A DNA stretch of 64,000 bases, from contig LUCM01009229.1 in assembly GCA_008360955.1 (NCBI GenBank), positions 78,733 to 142,732 of the forward strand. Direction: 5' to 3'. Of the stretch, positions 1 through 11,249 are shown piece by piece (the first letter of the stretch is position 1; each line of letters begins with the position of its first letter). This DNA is from Fasciolopsis buskii (taxonomy: Eukaryota > Platyhelminthes > Trematoda > Plagiorchiida > Fasciolidae). The notes beneath the pieces are model-generated. The model did no database searches and was not told where the DNA came from. It worked only from the letters and a program-made list of their open reading frames with translations. A program made the position numbers and the translations under genes.

Positions 1-119
1 TTGTCCTGGGTATGTAAGCTTTTCTTTAAGTCTATTTGGAAGAGTACCGACATGAAACGAGGAGATCTGGTAAAGGGCGGCATCCACCCTGCGACAGCTG
101 GACGGGGTTACGGTAGTGC

Positions 120-440
120 ACTACCAAACTAGATAGTAGTCTAGGCGCTAATTAGGGGGGGATAATTTCTCTATCCCTGTGTGGCCGAGGTCCTTCGGGG
201 AAGTCAGGCCATTAGTCCCAGATGGTCTCTTCTCTAAAACGATTTGCTAGTTGATGCCGCGATTTCTTCAGGGAGCGCGTTCCATAGGGATACCACCCTA
301 TAGGTAGAGAACCAGGTTATTGAGAAGATCTGGGACCTCGGCCTGCAAGCCCTCCCGGATTAATCTCTTCACAGCGAGGGAGTGCAGATTTCAAAATATT
401 TCTCCCCTTGTCCTTACGCGAGAAAATGATACCTAATGAA
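120..440 (-). pseudogene. LINE (CR1-like) ORF2 C-terminal fragment
   Basis: On the minus strand at about 297-241 the sequence reads SLWNALPEEI followed within ten residues by a stop. This is the C-terminal motif (S/R-x-W-N-x-L-P) found just before the end of CR1/jockey-type ORF2 proteins. The preceding part, up to about 440, is frame-disrupted. It lies directly next to dispersed repeat R1, beyond which (1.82-2.75 kb) a minus-strand RT lacks exactly this C-terminus. I infer that the two pieces were once one element. It is a decayed fragment and not a functional gene. The family assignment rests on the motif alone. Confidence 0.55.
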
Positions 441-489
441 GAAAGCATTTATGTGTCTCAGGTCAAGGGAGTAGAGGTTGAACTTTGAG

Positions 490-1482
490 AAACAGTCATT
501 TAATGAAACATCCGTTTCGCGTCAGCTGAATATGAAGGGAGGTCATGGGAAAACGTTTTTGTCTGACACCAGAGTCTGTGGGTCGGTGATAGGTAGGTTC
601 AGGAGTGTACTGCTTCCAGCCAGTGGATATCGTGTGCCGTATGGGCTACCCAGGAGCCGCCGTACAAACAGTTCGAGAAAAGGTGAGGCGGTGCGTCCAA
701 CACTGCCGGTACTGCACTCAAGACAACATCAGGAACTCAAGCAGCATTGATGTTCAATGTTACCTGATAACGGCGGTAGCTGCTTTTAAAGGACTCTGTA
801 TTAAGAATTGAGATATATATGCATCCAAAAGAATTACAATGAAGACATATATCCGTCGATTTAATCTATGCATAATATATATGGTGTACCGCGAGGCATA
901 ATTTATTCAGTTACATAACGTTTTATATTTTCAGTATATATTGCCATCACACATCTTTCGTTAACTATACTATAGTAATCATACCATTTCTCATTTTCTT
1001 TTCCAGAGTGAACAAGATTTTCGGGAGAATTTTTCGCCAACAGCTGACTGAAAGAAAATTAGATAAAACCGATGCACTTGGCGTTAACTGTACATTTAAT
1101 TTCCCATATTTTATAATAAAAAATGCATTTACATAGCGAAGAGTTTTGTCTTTCCTGATGGTTCCAGGTAAGCGCGTGGTGCACCGCGAAGGATAAAAGT
1201 GCACGTTGGAACGTTACAGCGTGTATGACGTCGCGGAATTTAAGTTCTTCTCAGGCATTCCGCGCAAGCGAATAGATTAGTTGCGAATTGCGGATAAGAA
1301 ATTGATTTGGCGTTACTTGGGACGGCAAGAACTATTTTTGGGCGATTTCCAAGAGCGACCCAAAACGATCCCATTTTTCTCTCAAAGGGGTACATTTAAA
1401 GTCATTTGGGGGACGATTTGGGGTCTTTTTCTTGTGCGTTTGGGGATTGTTTCGGGTCGTTTTTGGGGCGTTTGTGCCTAGT
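490..1482 (+). repeat. Dispersed repeat R1, copy 1 (exon/intron-like)
   Basis: This block aligns collinearly, in the same orientation, with 36860-37822. Shared landmarks are a block around 625-750 (CAGGAGCC.CCGT.CAAACA), a pyrimidine tract with CAG near 1010, the segment GGAATTTAAGTTC near 1237, and a G-rich run (GATTTGGGG) near 1415. The best conserved part can be read as about 45 codons rich in Cys and Arg, but I recognise no protein family. The two copies differ at many replacement as well as silent sites, so current coding is doubtful. In copy 2 the aligned positions show GT and AG splice-like signals. No terminal inverted repeats were seen. It could be a non-autonomous mobile element or a duplicated gene fragment. 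Confidence 0.6.
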
Positions 1483-1499
1483 TGGGGGAGGGGTGAGGC

Positions 1500-1815
1500 A
1501 GGTGATTGACCTCGTAAAGACAATCGCTTTAACGCGGATCTCCTATGACATTTGCTTGCCCTCAGCCGTTGTGACCACCTGTGCGTCATGCTTACTTGGC
1601 TCCGTAGTAGTGCACTGCTGAAAATCCAGACACTCGACCGGTACAGCGGAAGCAACCGAAAGTGGTAGGAGGTTTAGTACACTCAACAGAAGCGCGCTAG
1701 CGGGGCATGCGTGAGCAACATGCAAAGGGTAACCGCGCCGGGCGGCCGACGTTTGTTAAAAAACGGCCCGGCGGACCAAATTCATGTTCCGCTGCAAGCC
1801 CCAAAAGACCTTGAA
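1500..1815 (-). repeat. Dispersed repeat R2, copy 1 (LTR-like)
   Basis: This stretch aligns in the same orientation with 4868-5165, the block just beyond the pol end of the Gypsy element. Shared words on the plus strand include GAGCAACRTGCAAA, GTGACCACCTGTG versus GTAACCACTCGTG, and the end AAGTTCCGCT / CATGTTCCGCT. Because the second copy sits where a 3' LTR is expected, I infer that this is a solo or truncated LTR of the same family. No intact LTR ends or target-site duplication could be confirmed, so LTR identity remains an inference. Confidence 0.5.
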
Positions 1816-2990
1816 GAGGGCCCTCTAAATCGTTGTTAGTATTTCCCGATCTCTAATGGGGCCAGCATGCGTGGCTAGGCCTCCGTGTACCAGGAGGGGA
1901 TGAATAAGGGTTCCGTGAGGAATTTGTCATTTGGTATGCGCTTTAAAAGCTTGCAGATGAGGTCTATTGCACCGAAAGTCACCTCGCTGACGAGCTCCTA
2001 GTAATAAAGGAAAGAAAGATTGCTATATGGCCATATACCTAACAGTTTCCGATGTTCGACCACAACCAAAATGGCAGACCCGTGATTTGTGAACCTGTTC
2101 TAGTATTCTCACCTAAGGTCTATACTGACCCACTTGTTTTCCTTATTGGGAATGCTCCGGTCTACAGCCCACCTATTGGCCTTGTCGGTGCCTGACTGTA
2201 AGAAATTAGGATTGTAGTCCAAGAAGGTCACGTTGACCGCACGCGTCGTAATGCTGATTGGTGGGGTTTCGGGGAGGACATTGATGTATACCGAAAAGAG
2301 GAAGGAGCCAGCAGCGAGCATCTTGGTAGCCTCGCGGTCACTGTTACTGATTGCGAGGAAGAGCACCTTACCTTCAATGAAGAGGCCCGACGGGTTAAGA
2401 AACCTCATAGGATTTGCTACATAGGACAAAACCGCCGTATCTTTGAGGCTTATGGTGAAGAGGACTGTAGGGGCCCTTATCAAAGGCTTTGACGAAGTCG
2501 ATTAAGACGGCATACAAAATGTGGTCATCGTCGTACACGTTCAAACGCTTTTCTCGGGATGCGGGTTAGGATAAGTGGCCGAAAGCAAGGCGGTAGGCGC
2601 CCATTGCCTTCCTTAAAAATAGGTGTCATAGCAGCCATCTTCCGGCTCTTGCGAAATACCCGGCCATTGGCACGCCTTCGGAACAGGAAAATGTGAGAAG
2701 ACGTCATCGCATCCATTTCTTTTGGGACACGAGGATGGAGCAAGTCGAAGTCAATGGAGCACTGTGTTTAGGTTTTGGAAGCCTCGAAAATTGCACTCCT
2801 TAAAACACCAGTGTGATTCGCTGTGGTTACCACGGGCGCAGGGAAGGTTCAGGGATGGATACTTATCTAGCTGGGGAGGAAGTATGAGCCGAGAGCTTCT
2901 GTTGCATTCAGGAGGGAAGTAATGGGAGTATCTTGGGTAATCTTGGGAGCCATCGGGGTGTGACGCGTTCTTAAGGCGCCTCACGTATTT
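1816..2990 (-). mobile_element. LINE (CR1/L2-like) reverse transcriptase fragment
   Basis: Read on the minus strand this is a degenerate RT domain. RT block 1 is at 2743-2530: MAAMTPIFKEGN, then PCFRPLILTR and AFERVRR. The palm segment, YAVLIDFVKAFDKGPYSPL, is near 2515-2455. SVYINVLPETPPISITTRA is the stretch before the catalytic YADD box, whose aspartates are lost. Downstream (2200-1820) come thumb-like stretches (TNHGSAI, IDLICKLLKR) in changing frames. Several stops and frameshifts make it a dead copy. The C-terminus is missing here and appears to lie at 120-440 beyond R1 and R2. Upstream, at 2990-2750, there is only a weak linker-like frame. An endonuclease domain was not recognised. Confidence 0.65.
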
Positions 2991-4867
2991 AGGGAAAACC
3001 TCGGGTGGAGACGGCCTGTAACACGTCTATGTACCGCCTTATTTTGAATCTCCATGGGTTGCGGATAGTTCGGAAGTTCTTTCGCGTATTGTGTAAGGTG
3101 TGCTAAGGTTTTTTGGATAAAAAACTTAGACATTCTGAACTCTAAGTAGATGGATGGCCATAGGGCGATGGAGTCAAATTGTTGAAGCGGGTGGTCCCTC
3201 TCGTCAGGTGGCGGCACATGTCTGACCAGTTCTATTTGCAGCTGTGATAACTGTGTGGGGGAGAGAAGGGGACTCCTCTGTTTGATATTTGATTGAACCC
3301 TTAACGTGCTGTGCCCGGGAGTTCAGGACAACATTATCTAAAATGGGGTTTTCTGAATGCAGGGCCAATTGAGTCGGATATGGAACATTTATTGCTCGGG
3401 GAGTTAAAGTTGCTTGTAATCGAAAGATGTGTGTACTTGGTGAGCCTCTTCAGCAGTGCTAAGAGGTCACTGCTGTATCACAGGATGCACGCTGGAGGTG
3501 ATACTTCGTTCCTGGCATGAGATTTTACAATGCTGATAAGGAGGACTAGCCGCAAACTATGGACAATAGTCGGCAGGGGCTTTTCGGTTACCACGACAAG
3601 AGGGAGAGTTATCATGATCGGTAATTACATCTGCATGTCCCCTGTCTGGATCTTGTCTGGTAGGGGTGCGTCCCATGGTGTAGATCTCTGGATCCCGAAT
3701 ATCAGAGACTAGGCTGATTTCTTTGTGGATGAGGTCAGAAAGCTTCCTGCTGGATTTCCGGGAGTCTTTGGGGGAGACTTGGGCAGTATGTTTGTAGCGC
3801 CGATGCAGTACTGCAGTACTGCCGCTGCCAGCTGGTCCGTTGATGAGGAAAGGAGGAACGACAAAAGAGTTGGATGGACTGGTGGCACCGGGTAAGGTGA
3901 AAGTTGTGAGAAGGGGAGTCGTCTTACATGGAGATGAGGTTGGGGAGGGGGAGAGGAGGGGACGGTAGCCTCCAGTCTAGTTGGCGGTTGTTCGGGAGGA
4001 CGGTCCGCCTCTTTTGTCTTCCTATAAGATTAGGCTCAATGCGATTTCTCCCTATGTCGCTCGTTTTTCAACCTGGAAATTCTGTTTTCAGAAGCATTTC
4101 TCCCAAGGCAGCTATTCAACTAGCCGCAGCATTCTGTTGCTCATTACCATCAACAGGACCCTTGAGGCGTGATGTGCTGGTGGTTTTTGGAACTCGCTCT
4201 TCTTGTCGTCCGCGACTTAAATCTAACCAACTTTGCACTGCCTTGTTCTCCCTTAGCGGGAGAGTGAGATGTTGAGTCATCATGATAAGTAATCATCACA
4301 GTGAGGAGGGCACTGAAGTTTGGGTCCTTGTTGTGAGATGACACTCCTTTAGGCTTCCCCTCGAGCAGTCCATGGTAGAGCGATTTGTCCGTTCCCACTC
4401 CGTCAAACTTTTTTCTTCAACTAGCTGTTTTCGTGAGAGAAAGTTTGCCTCAAGAACGCTGGTTTATTCAGTTCAAATAAAAGCTTTTCTAGGACGCGAA
4501 AGCAGTTTCCCATTAGCCACTTGCATTGGCCTCTGGTAGCAAAGGTGGAGGGACGGAGGCGGTTGAATATTCTTGCATATATATCTTAAGAATGGGCTCA
4601 ATGGGTACATTTGCCACGGAGGATTAGGCGTTTTCTGCATCTTCTTTTGTCCGACAATGTGCTAGCGGCACCCAGTACTGGCCGTTCCGAAACTCTACAC
4701 ATATTCTGCTGTCTTTGCCTCTCTTGCAAACTCCATCATTGGGCGTTACATGGTATGAACCTCACCGCTAAATAGCGGCATTTTCCTCTTGAACCTCAGC
4801 GGCTTCCGTTGTTTGTTTTACAGCGTTTATCACGACATCGTTTGTTTGCACTGGGTTTGTAGAACGA
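2991..4867. other. Unassigned stretch, no recognisable gene
   Basis: Open frames here are short (up to 115 codons at 3928-4275 plus, 82 at 4150-4398 minus) and resemble no family I know. By position it could hold the decayed 5' part (endonuclease) of the LINE at 1.8-3.0 kb, but I could not see the expected motifs. Confidence 0.4.
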
Positions 4868-5165
4868 ATTGTCCTACCGCGAATCTCCTACCACGTTTGC
4901 TCGCCCTTAACTATTGTAACCACTCGTGTGTCACTCTCACTCGGCTCCTTTTGATTGCAATACCGGCAACCCTGACACTTGAACAGTACAAGGAAAAGAC
5001 GGTTGGAAGTGATAGCAGGTCGAGTATATTTTGACAGGAGCGTGTGAGCGACGCGTGCTTGAGCAACGTGCAAACGGCGACCACGCTTGGCGGTCAACCT
5101 TCGGTTAAACAAGCTATCTGGAGGAACAAATCCAAGTTCCGCTACAGGGGCCTCCTCCTAGAAAG
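4868..5165 (-). repeat. Repeat R2, copy 2: probable Gypsy LTR segment
   Basis: Direct repeat of 1500-1815, placed 0.6 kb beyond the end of the Gypsy polyprotein, where a 3' LTR is expected. On the minus strand a TATA-like word (AAATATACT) occurs near 5030. The boundaries of the full LTR are unclear. The stretch from 5165 to 5740 may also belong to the LTR or to the untranslated 3' end of the element. Confidence 0.5.
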
Positions 5166-5748
5166 CCGCAGGAAATGGGCTTCGATTGGGACCATGCGGA
5201 AAAAGCCCGAAACTAACGGATGTCTTGGGAATTGGCATTGGTCGCCAGTCGGAAAATTTCCGTTCTGTTGGCGTTCCCATGGGTGTTAGTTGTTGGGAGC
5301 TGATCGTGCTCCGGACACCCAACCTGAAAGTACCATTAGGAGATGAACGCAGGAGGTGCAACCTCGCTTGGCTCGCACACCGTTGCAGCCGAGCTGCCCG
5401 CCCGGTGCATCTGACAGCGTCCCACACCCACGGATCTCACCCTCTTCCTGAATCTTCGCCAGGCGGGGTTGAATATGAGTGTTCGACCTCGGGTTCCCTT
5501 CATCCTCCGGTGCGTACATGGTAACGACCATGGGACCGATAATTGTCGTGCCGGAGTCCGTTGAATCGCCTTGGCCTTGGACTTCTTCCGAGAAAGGTTA
5601 AGACGAAGACAGACTGGTGGAAACGGTGCTCGTGATCACCGGTGGATGTTCGACTTGGTGGCGGGCGCCTAACAGCGGTTGGTGCTGCTCTTGTTGATTC
5701 AACATGGGGGCAGCATGTCCATGGGGGCATGAATTATCGCAACAAGCG

Positions 5749-6960
5749 TCATCCTTTTAAGCACCGATATGCATTTACAACAGGAGTGTATTCAGCCATC
5801 TGATGTAAAAATTGCAACAAAGAGAAACCCACGGGTTGCCTTACCTTGCGGCCGCTACGGCTGCTGCGCATATCCGGAACTTCGGGTGTGATTGGTGGTG
5901 TTGTGAATTCGGCCACACCAGCAGTCTCAGCGGGCGGCATTGGTAACTGCTGGGCTCCGCCAGGTTGATGGGACTCATCAGATAAAAGGAGCCCGTCGTT
6001 AGACCTGCATTCTACGGTGGCAGGTTCAATACGATCAAAAGACCGTGTCGGGTCGACCGACAATGTCCAAAACGAACGTTTTAGGACAGCCTTTCACCAC
6101 GCGAAGAGGACCGGTATATGGTGATTGCAGTAGTGGTTGGACACCATCAACAAGCAGGAAAACGTGAGTTGAAGTACTCAAAGAGGCTGGAATGTAGCCC
6201 GAAGCTCGTTAGTCCCGCGGCGGATTGGCATGAAGTGGTCGCATTTGTTGTGCGAGACTTTTCGCATAGTCATCGTAGTCGAAGTGCGTGGGTCTCGATT
6301 GGGACACCAGCTCCCCGAGGAGGCGGAGGGTGCATTGAAACACAGGCTCTTTTCGTTTAGTGCGCATTTCTTCCTTAACAGATATGCGAAAGCTTAAGAG
6401 AGCTGACGGCAGTATTTCGCTCCAAAACGAGTTTGCCCCGGCTCGCAGAGCAGCTTTTGGCTTCCGGTGGAATCTTTCCACCAAATCGTTAGCTTGTAGG
6501 TGGAAGGCGGTTGTTCTAATATGCTTACACCCGTGTTTTATTCATTTGAAAATACCCCGTCGAAATGTGAGCCACAGTCGGTGGTCACTACAGCGGGGCA
6601 ACCAAATATGCTTACCCAACCAGATACGGTTTTTGCGGTCACTTCTGACGTGGGGCAGGGAATTGGTATGGCCTGTGGCCAGCGAGTAAAGCAATCTACA
6701 CAGGTGAGTATGTATACATAGTCGTGAGACGGCGGAAGAGGGCCTACGAGATCAACGTGTACGTGGTGAAGACGTGTTTCTGGTTCGGGGAAAGCAGCCG
6801 ACGGGGCTCTGTGTGCCCATGGATTTTCGCTCCGTGACATTAGAGGCAGTTGCGGGACCGCTGGCGCAGGTCACGTTTGACGTTGAACCAGACAAAACGC
6901 TCTGTTGCTAGCCTCACCAAAGCAGCCACACCCGGGTGGGAGAGGTTGTGTGACTCCAGA
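5749..6960 (-). pseudogene. Gypsy integrase and C-terminal tail, broken
   Basis: The integrase inserts retroelement cDNA into the host chromosome. From 6950 down, remnants of the zinc-binding HHCC region appear (SHTTSPTRVW, then Cys-containing frames). At 6840-6538 the catalytic core reads HVDLVGPLPPSHDYVYILT, DCFTRWPQAIPIP and VVTTDCGSHFD, giving the first two catalytic aspartates. The third acidic residue falls in VERFHRKPKAALRAG at the start of the 6484-6209 frame. That frame is separated from the core by a frameshift near 6490-6540. The distal frame (6063-5749) ends with RSGRKVRQPVGF, a basic tail motif common at Gypsy integrase ends. Stops between the frames make this a pseudogene. Confidence 0.85.
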
Positions 6961-7712
6961 AATGTAGAATAACGTTGAGCTGCTGGAACCACCCGCCTTG
7001 GACGTCACGATGGATTGTATTCTGCAACGCTATGATAGGTACTGCCGCCAAGGTTATTGCGCTGTCTCGTTGAAGTTCGTGGATATCGGGGTCGACCACT
7101 TGGGCTTGCGCCATCGCATCGAGATCGATGTTCGATGTTAAAGACAAACAAAGCTGACGTATACCGAAAATTGCATCAACAACGGAGTCATCTGCCCCAG
7201 AGACATGTTGGATGACCACAATGAACTCTGAAACAAAGTCCAAGTGGCGCATCTCGCCTGGCGAGTACCGGTCACAGGGTGAACGCAGCGCATAAACCAG
7301 CGGTTTGTGATCCGTGAACACCTTGAATGTGCGACTTTCTAATGTGTGCCCGAAGTGTCGGACAGCTAGGTAGACGGCGAGCAACTCCCTGCCAAACGTG
7401 ATATATCCGGACTCTGCCGCCTACATTCACTTGAAAAAGAATGATAAAGGCTTCCAAGAACCTTCGGTGCACTGCTGAAGTACAGCTTCGACTGTAGTGT
7501 TTGAGGCGTTGGGTGCTGTCGGGTCAAGATGTGTGAGTAGCACTATTTCCGTGATAGCACCCTTACCGGAAGTGAAAGCCTGTTGTGCAGCCCCGGGGAG
7601 TGCGAACTTGCGCTAAACTTGCCGTAGCAGACCTGTAAAGGGGCAACTGCTCCTGCGAAATTAGGAATAAAACGCCGGTAAAAGTTAATTAGGCCGACAA
7701 ATTGCCATAACT
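6914..7712 (-). pseudogene. Gypsy RT-connection and RNase H, broken
   Basis: The minus strand from 7712 begins with FVGLINFYRRFIPNFAG, the typical connection segment after the Gypsy RT palm. After a frame-disrupted part, 7384-6914 encodes an RNase H-like domain: LLAVYLAVRHFGHTLESR, then FKVFTDHKPLVYAL with the active-site Asp in TDHK, then GEMRHLDFVSEF and DDSVVDAIFGI, the position of the usual DALSR ending. RNase H removes the RNA template during reverse transcription. The upstream neighbour is not its own RT but an inserted LINE, so the reading frame is split by 2.35 kb. At least one frameshift lies between 7600 and 7390. Confidence 0.85.
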
Positions 7713-7760
7713 ACCAATACCAATAATAATAATAACAATAATATTTTTACAATGTATATT

Positions 7761-7775
7761 TCTGGATTTACGAGA
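7761..7775 (-). other. LINE 3'-end hairpin (copy at 7.7 kb)
   Basis: The minus strand reads TCTCGTAAATCCAGA, a 5-bp stem with one mismatch and a 5-nt loop. It sits about 15 bases before the A/T-rich tail. The same hairpin occupies the same place in four other LINE copies in this window. Confidence 0.6.
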
Positions 7776-9209
7776 GGCATGCGCAAGGCAAGATCAAATT
7801 TTACAAGCATGATGCACAGGAAATGTAAATGGAATAAGGAGTGGGAGCAACATTTAGTTATTGCAGAGGCTCACTGAAGAGTAAAATGAGAAGCTGCAAA
7901 GCAATGGTGAAAGTGCAAGCATGACAACGATAAGCAAAAACCGGGAAACCAATTTTTCAGGACTAAGAAGAATTTCCGGGGACTGTTTGCAAGCAGCGGA
8001 CTACGAGTCATTTCGTGTTTAGGTGCACCAAATGTGCTTATTGCGGGCGCACAGCATGGATGAGGCTCCACGGCGGATGTCTAGATATGGCCGACGTTCC
8101 CAAGCTTCAAGATCTTTATCTAATTGGCGGAAACGTTGAGTTGAAGAGATGGCAAGCAGTGGTAGTGCGGGGACTGGAGGAAAGTGGTAAAAACCAGGCG
8201 GAAAGTCGGGCAAATTGGATAAGATACGTATTTGACAACAACAATAGTAATTGTATTTACATGCGGTTGGCAGCAAGCGTTACTGGGAGGTGCGTCAGAT
8301 AAGAGAAATTTGGTGTAAGAACGCTCCTTAAATACACTAGCCAAGAATGTCCTCTATGCTGTCATTTTCGTTGTCGCAGCCTTTTGATTTTATTCCGCAG
8401 TACGGTTGGGGAATATGAGTTGCGCAAGCCGTTCCGGAGACAGCAGCAATCGCGGTTTTGGTCGATCGCAAAAATGCGAATTGAGATATCCAGTGCGATA
8501 ATCGGGGTAGTTTCGGTTGAACGGGCCAGAACTCGAGCGCCAGTTCTAGCCAACAGGTCCCTACATTATTGATAGAGTAGCAGATTTGGACTCGCCATTG
8601 CGAGGACGGAAGCGTTAGCAGCGCGCCTGCTGCGGATCCGAGATCTGAAACGCAAGAGAAAAGTAATCTGGCTTGGGTGACAGCTTGGGGTTATGGAGAT
8701 TATTGGATCGCGGCAAAATACCTGCAACATAGTGCATATATTCAGTAAAATATGGTAACTAGAATTGAGCTATGGTAGCAGATTTATGGGTATTTGAAGG
8801 CTAGGGGCTACTACGAACGACCTATTCAGCCCTGCCAAGCCAGTAAAGAGGATAAGATGACATGAAAAGCGATAAGTACACAGGCTGGTGTTTAAAATCA
8901 CAGGATGTGATGAGAGCTGGGATCCCTGAAGAAGTACCTTGACATTTTCGTCAGCGCACATTGGGAGAAGCTCAAGAGATAGTTGCTCAAGCCGCGGGTG
9001 AAGAAGGTACATCACTGCAAGGGAGGTCAAAAAGTGCATTAGCTGGGACGTGTGATAAAATGAGGAAGTGAGAGGTGAGGCCGAATACCAGATGGTGATC
9101 TCCGCAATATTCAGTCACGAACTGGAATTCTAACCCATGTTCGTAAGCCCCGTCTTGTCCAATGTTAGCTCGTGTCAGGTTAATTAACAGCGGAATATCC
9201 AATAACTTT

Positions 9210-10060
9210 ACCAGTTGGGCTTTGAACTAAGCTAAATTCGGGCACGACCGCAAGGATCTAGGGAATTTGTTCCACAGTTTTGAGTAAGCAACTGTAAAGA
9301 ATTTAACCCTGATCGGTAGTCGAGTCAGGAGCATTCTTAACGAGTAGTATCTACTACTGCGAAGTGGATATGGGGGACTGCCAGCGCCGTGTGTGACGTT
9401 TGTAGTAGAGTAGATATCATTACGGCAAAGATTAAAGAGAAATGCAAGGTTTAATTTAACTCCACGAAGCCACAATGGTTCAAGTCCAAGCAGCTCGCAT
9501 CTGGCCCTGTAGTTTAAGCTAGATGAGGGACTTAGGAGATTCCTAGTGAATGCATGTTGCAAATTCTTGATTGCAGGTCGATCGACTTTACGCATAAGCG
9601 TAAAGATAATCGGGCAGTACTCGAGGCGGGACCTAGCATGGGACTTGAAGATGGTAATTCTGCAGTCTTTAGTGCGGAATGCCCTAAAATCATTGTAGTC
9701 ACAGCGGTCTGATTGTGTGCCTGCTCGTGGAAGTTGAAAGAGCAGGAGTATTGTAATCCTAAGTCCTTAACTGTGTGTGACACAAGAATTGGCATGCCGT
9801 TTATGGAGAGGACGCTCGGAGGAACATGACAGTTATGTCATCAGAGAACTTTTGTCAGCAAAGAACTTCATAAGCCGCTTGGAACTCTAGTTATCAAGAG
9901 ACTCCGGGTCTTTATTGATAAGTGCAATAGTGGAGCTAAATAAAGCAGCCTCAAAAAAGTAGACTATTTTAATGTCATCAGCAAACAGGAATGGTGTGCC
10001 ATGACGAATAACTTCGAAGATATCATTAATATATAGCAGGAATACGAGAGTTGCTGTGAC
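9210..10060 (-). pseudogene. LINE ORF2 C-terminal half (RT palm to end)
   Basis: Starting at 10060 the frame reads LLYINDIFEVIRHG then PFLFADDIKIVYFF, so the catalytic FADD box is intact at about 9985. After frameshifts, 9795-9532 carries VKDLGLQYSCSFNFHEQ. 9595-9227 carries the thumb and C-terminus: FTRNLLSPSSSLNYRARC, LGLEPLWLRGVKLNLAFL, RVKFFTVAYSKLWNKFP, then a stop. This is the standard order for CR1-type ORF2. The N-terminal RT blocks and endonuclease are absent because of 5' truncation. Confidence 0.8.
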
Positions 10061-10995
10061 GTTCGGAGTAATCCTGAATGGCGGTGACCTTATCTGGCAA
10101 GGGAGCTATGAACGAAAACGAAACGACATGCCCTGTGAATGTGTCGCTGGGTTTTCCAAGCTCACATTTTGAAGCGTAAATCGTTACGCCATGTTTGTTG
10201 AGGCGACCGAAAACAGTATATAGGTGAGCTGAGTGTTGCTCCTCCCAGTGGCTAGCTACTAGGTACACACACTCTCTAAACCGCTTGTGAGCCCGTGCGT
10301 AAACCTTCAGAAGCTTTGAGCCGAATCGATGACACCGAAGGGCATCGTCATGAACTCGAACAGTCCGAAAGGTGTGGCCGCCGGCGTTATTGTTGTCTTT
10401 CGCTAATACGGGGATCTGATTGTATGCCCGAACTAAATCAATGCGGCTGAAAATCTTGCAACCGGACAGCAACGAAGTGGGGTACTGCGTGTGGGGGATC
10501 GGTGCCTATCGGTAGCGGTGATCCTGTTCAGGGCCCGGTAGTCTCCGCATGGTCGCCAGTCGCCATTGGCCTTAGGGACCATGTGAAGCGGAAAGCCCAA
10601 GGACTACTGGAAGGCCGAATGCTGCCTAGCGCCAACATGTGGTTGAATTCCGCCTTGGCCAGGCGGTACTTGTCAGCAGCTAGGCCACTAGCCTTACTGA
10701 ATGTTGGGAGCCCTGTGGTTTCTATATGTTGAGTTACCTTAGTATTGACTGCGGGAAGTGGGCCGGCGTGTCGCAGTATGTTCGGGTAGCTGCAATGTAG
10801 CCTGTTGTATGGCTGTTGGGCGGGGGGTTTAGCATAAGGAGGCGTAATTTGTTTGACGACGGCGTACGAGCCGGTCACGGTCAGTGACGTTTGACGGTCT
10901 ACTATTTTCCCATGCCGAGCGTCGACTAGTAGGTAGAAATTCCGAAGGAACTCCATGCCAATAGTAGGGTATGGGACTTTGGCGATGATGAACAC
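10061..10995 (-). pseudogene. Gypsy reverse transcriptase, broken
   Basis: The frame at 10995-10528 opens with the end of the protease and the protease-RT linker (PYPTIGMEFLRNFYLLVD, a Gypsy-typical stretch). It then has the first RT block ([30 protein letters not shown]). After a frameshift, 10472-10061 gives the palm: [18 protein letters not shown], whose Asp is the first catalytic residue, then a decayed region where the YxDD box should be (CVYLVASHWEEQH). It ends with NKHGVTIYASKCELG and PLPDKVTAIQDY. The domain stops there because the LINE is inserted. The two YxDD aspartates are not visible, so the enzyme would be inactive. Confidence 0.85.
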
Positions 10996-11238
10996 TCAAT
11001 GAAGTTTACCGTTCAAGCCTAGATCGAGGGTGAGGGAGCAATGTCCGTACGTGTGGATATCGGTGCCGCTCGCAGCCCATGGCGTCTCCGTCTCTGCAGG
11101 GATCAAAGTACTCGGGTCGCGGGGGATTTCGCAAATCCCGGCACCTGTATCCATCAGGAACAGCCAGCTAGTTATCAAGTCTTCGACGTTAGGGAGGCGA
11201 CAATTAATAGTTAGCCCGGTGTCAAGTGCCTTGCCCAC
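10996..11238 (-). pseudogene. Gypsy aspartic protease fragment
   Basis: This 80-codon frame contains LFLMDTGAGICEIP, the D-T-G active-site motif of retroelement proteases, preceded by a hydrophobic strand and followed by TDIHTYGHCSLTLDLG. This fits the fold of the small dimeric retropepsins that cleave the Gag-Pol polyprotein. A stop at the end of this frame, at 10996, separates it from the RT frame. The catalytic triad itself looks intact. Confidence 0.75.
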
Positions 11239-11249
11239 GACCGGGGAAC

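Larger units (their letters stand above)
7713..10060 (-). mobile_element. 5'-truncated CR1-like LINE inside Gypsy pol
   Basis: This LINE lies in the same orientation as the Gypsy element it interrupts. Its 5' end is truncated in the RT domain at about 10060 (VFLLYINDIFEVIRHGT). Its ORF2 C-terminus runs to about 9210, a 3' untranslated region of about 1.45 kb follows, and an A/T-rich (AAT)n tail ends it at about 7715-7745. The Gypsy RT reads VTAIQDY just above 10060 and resumes with FVGLINFYRRF just below 7712, so the insertion is bracketed to within a few tens of bases. No clear target-site duplication is visible. The 3' region (7740-8180) aligns with the inverted copy at 38.9-39.38 kb. Confidence 0.85.

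Noticed and set aside
9470..9500. GGTTCAAGTCC as a tRNA T-loop
   Set aside because: It lies inside LINE ORF2 (LGLEPLW codons on minus), and no cloverleaf can be formed around it.
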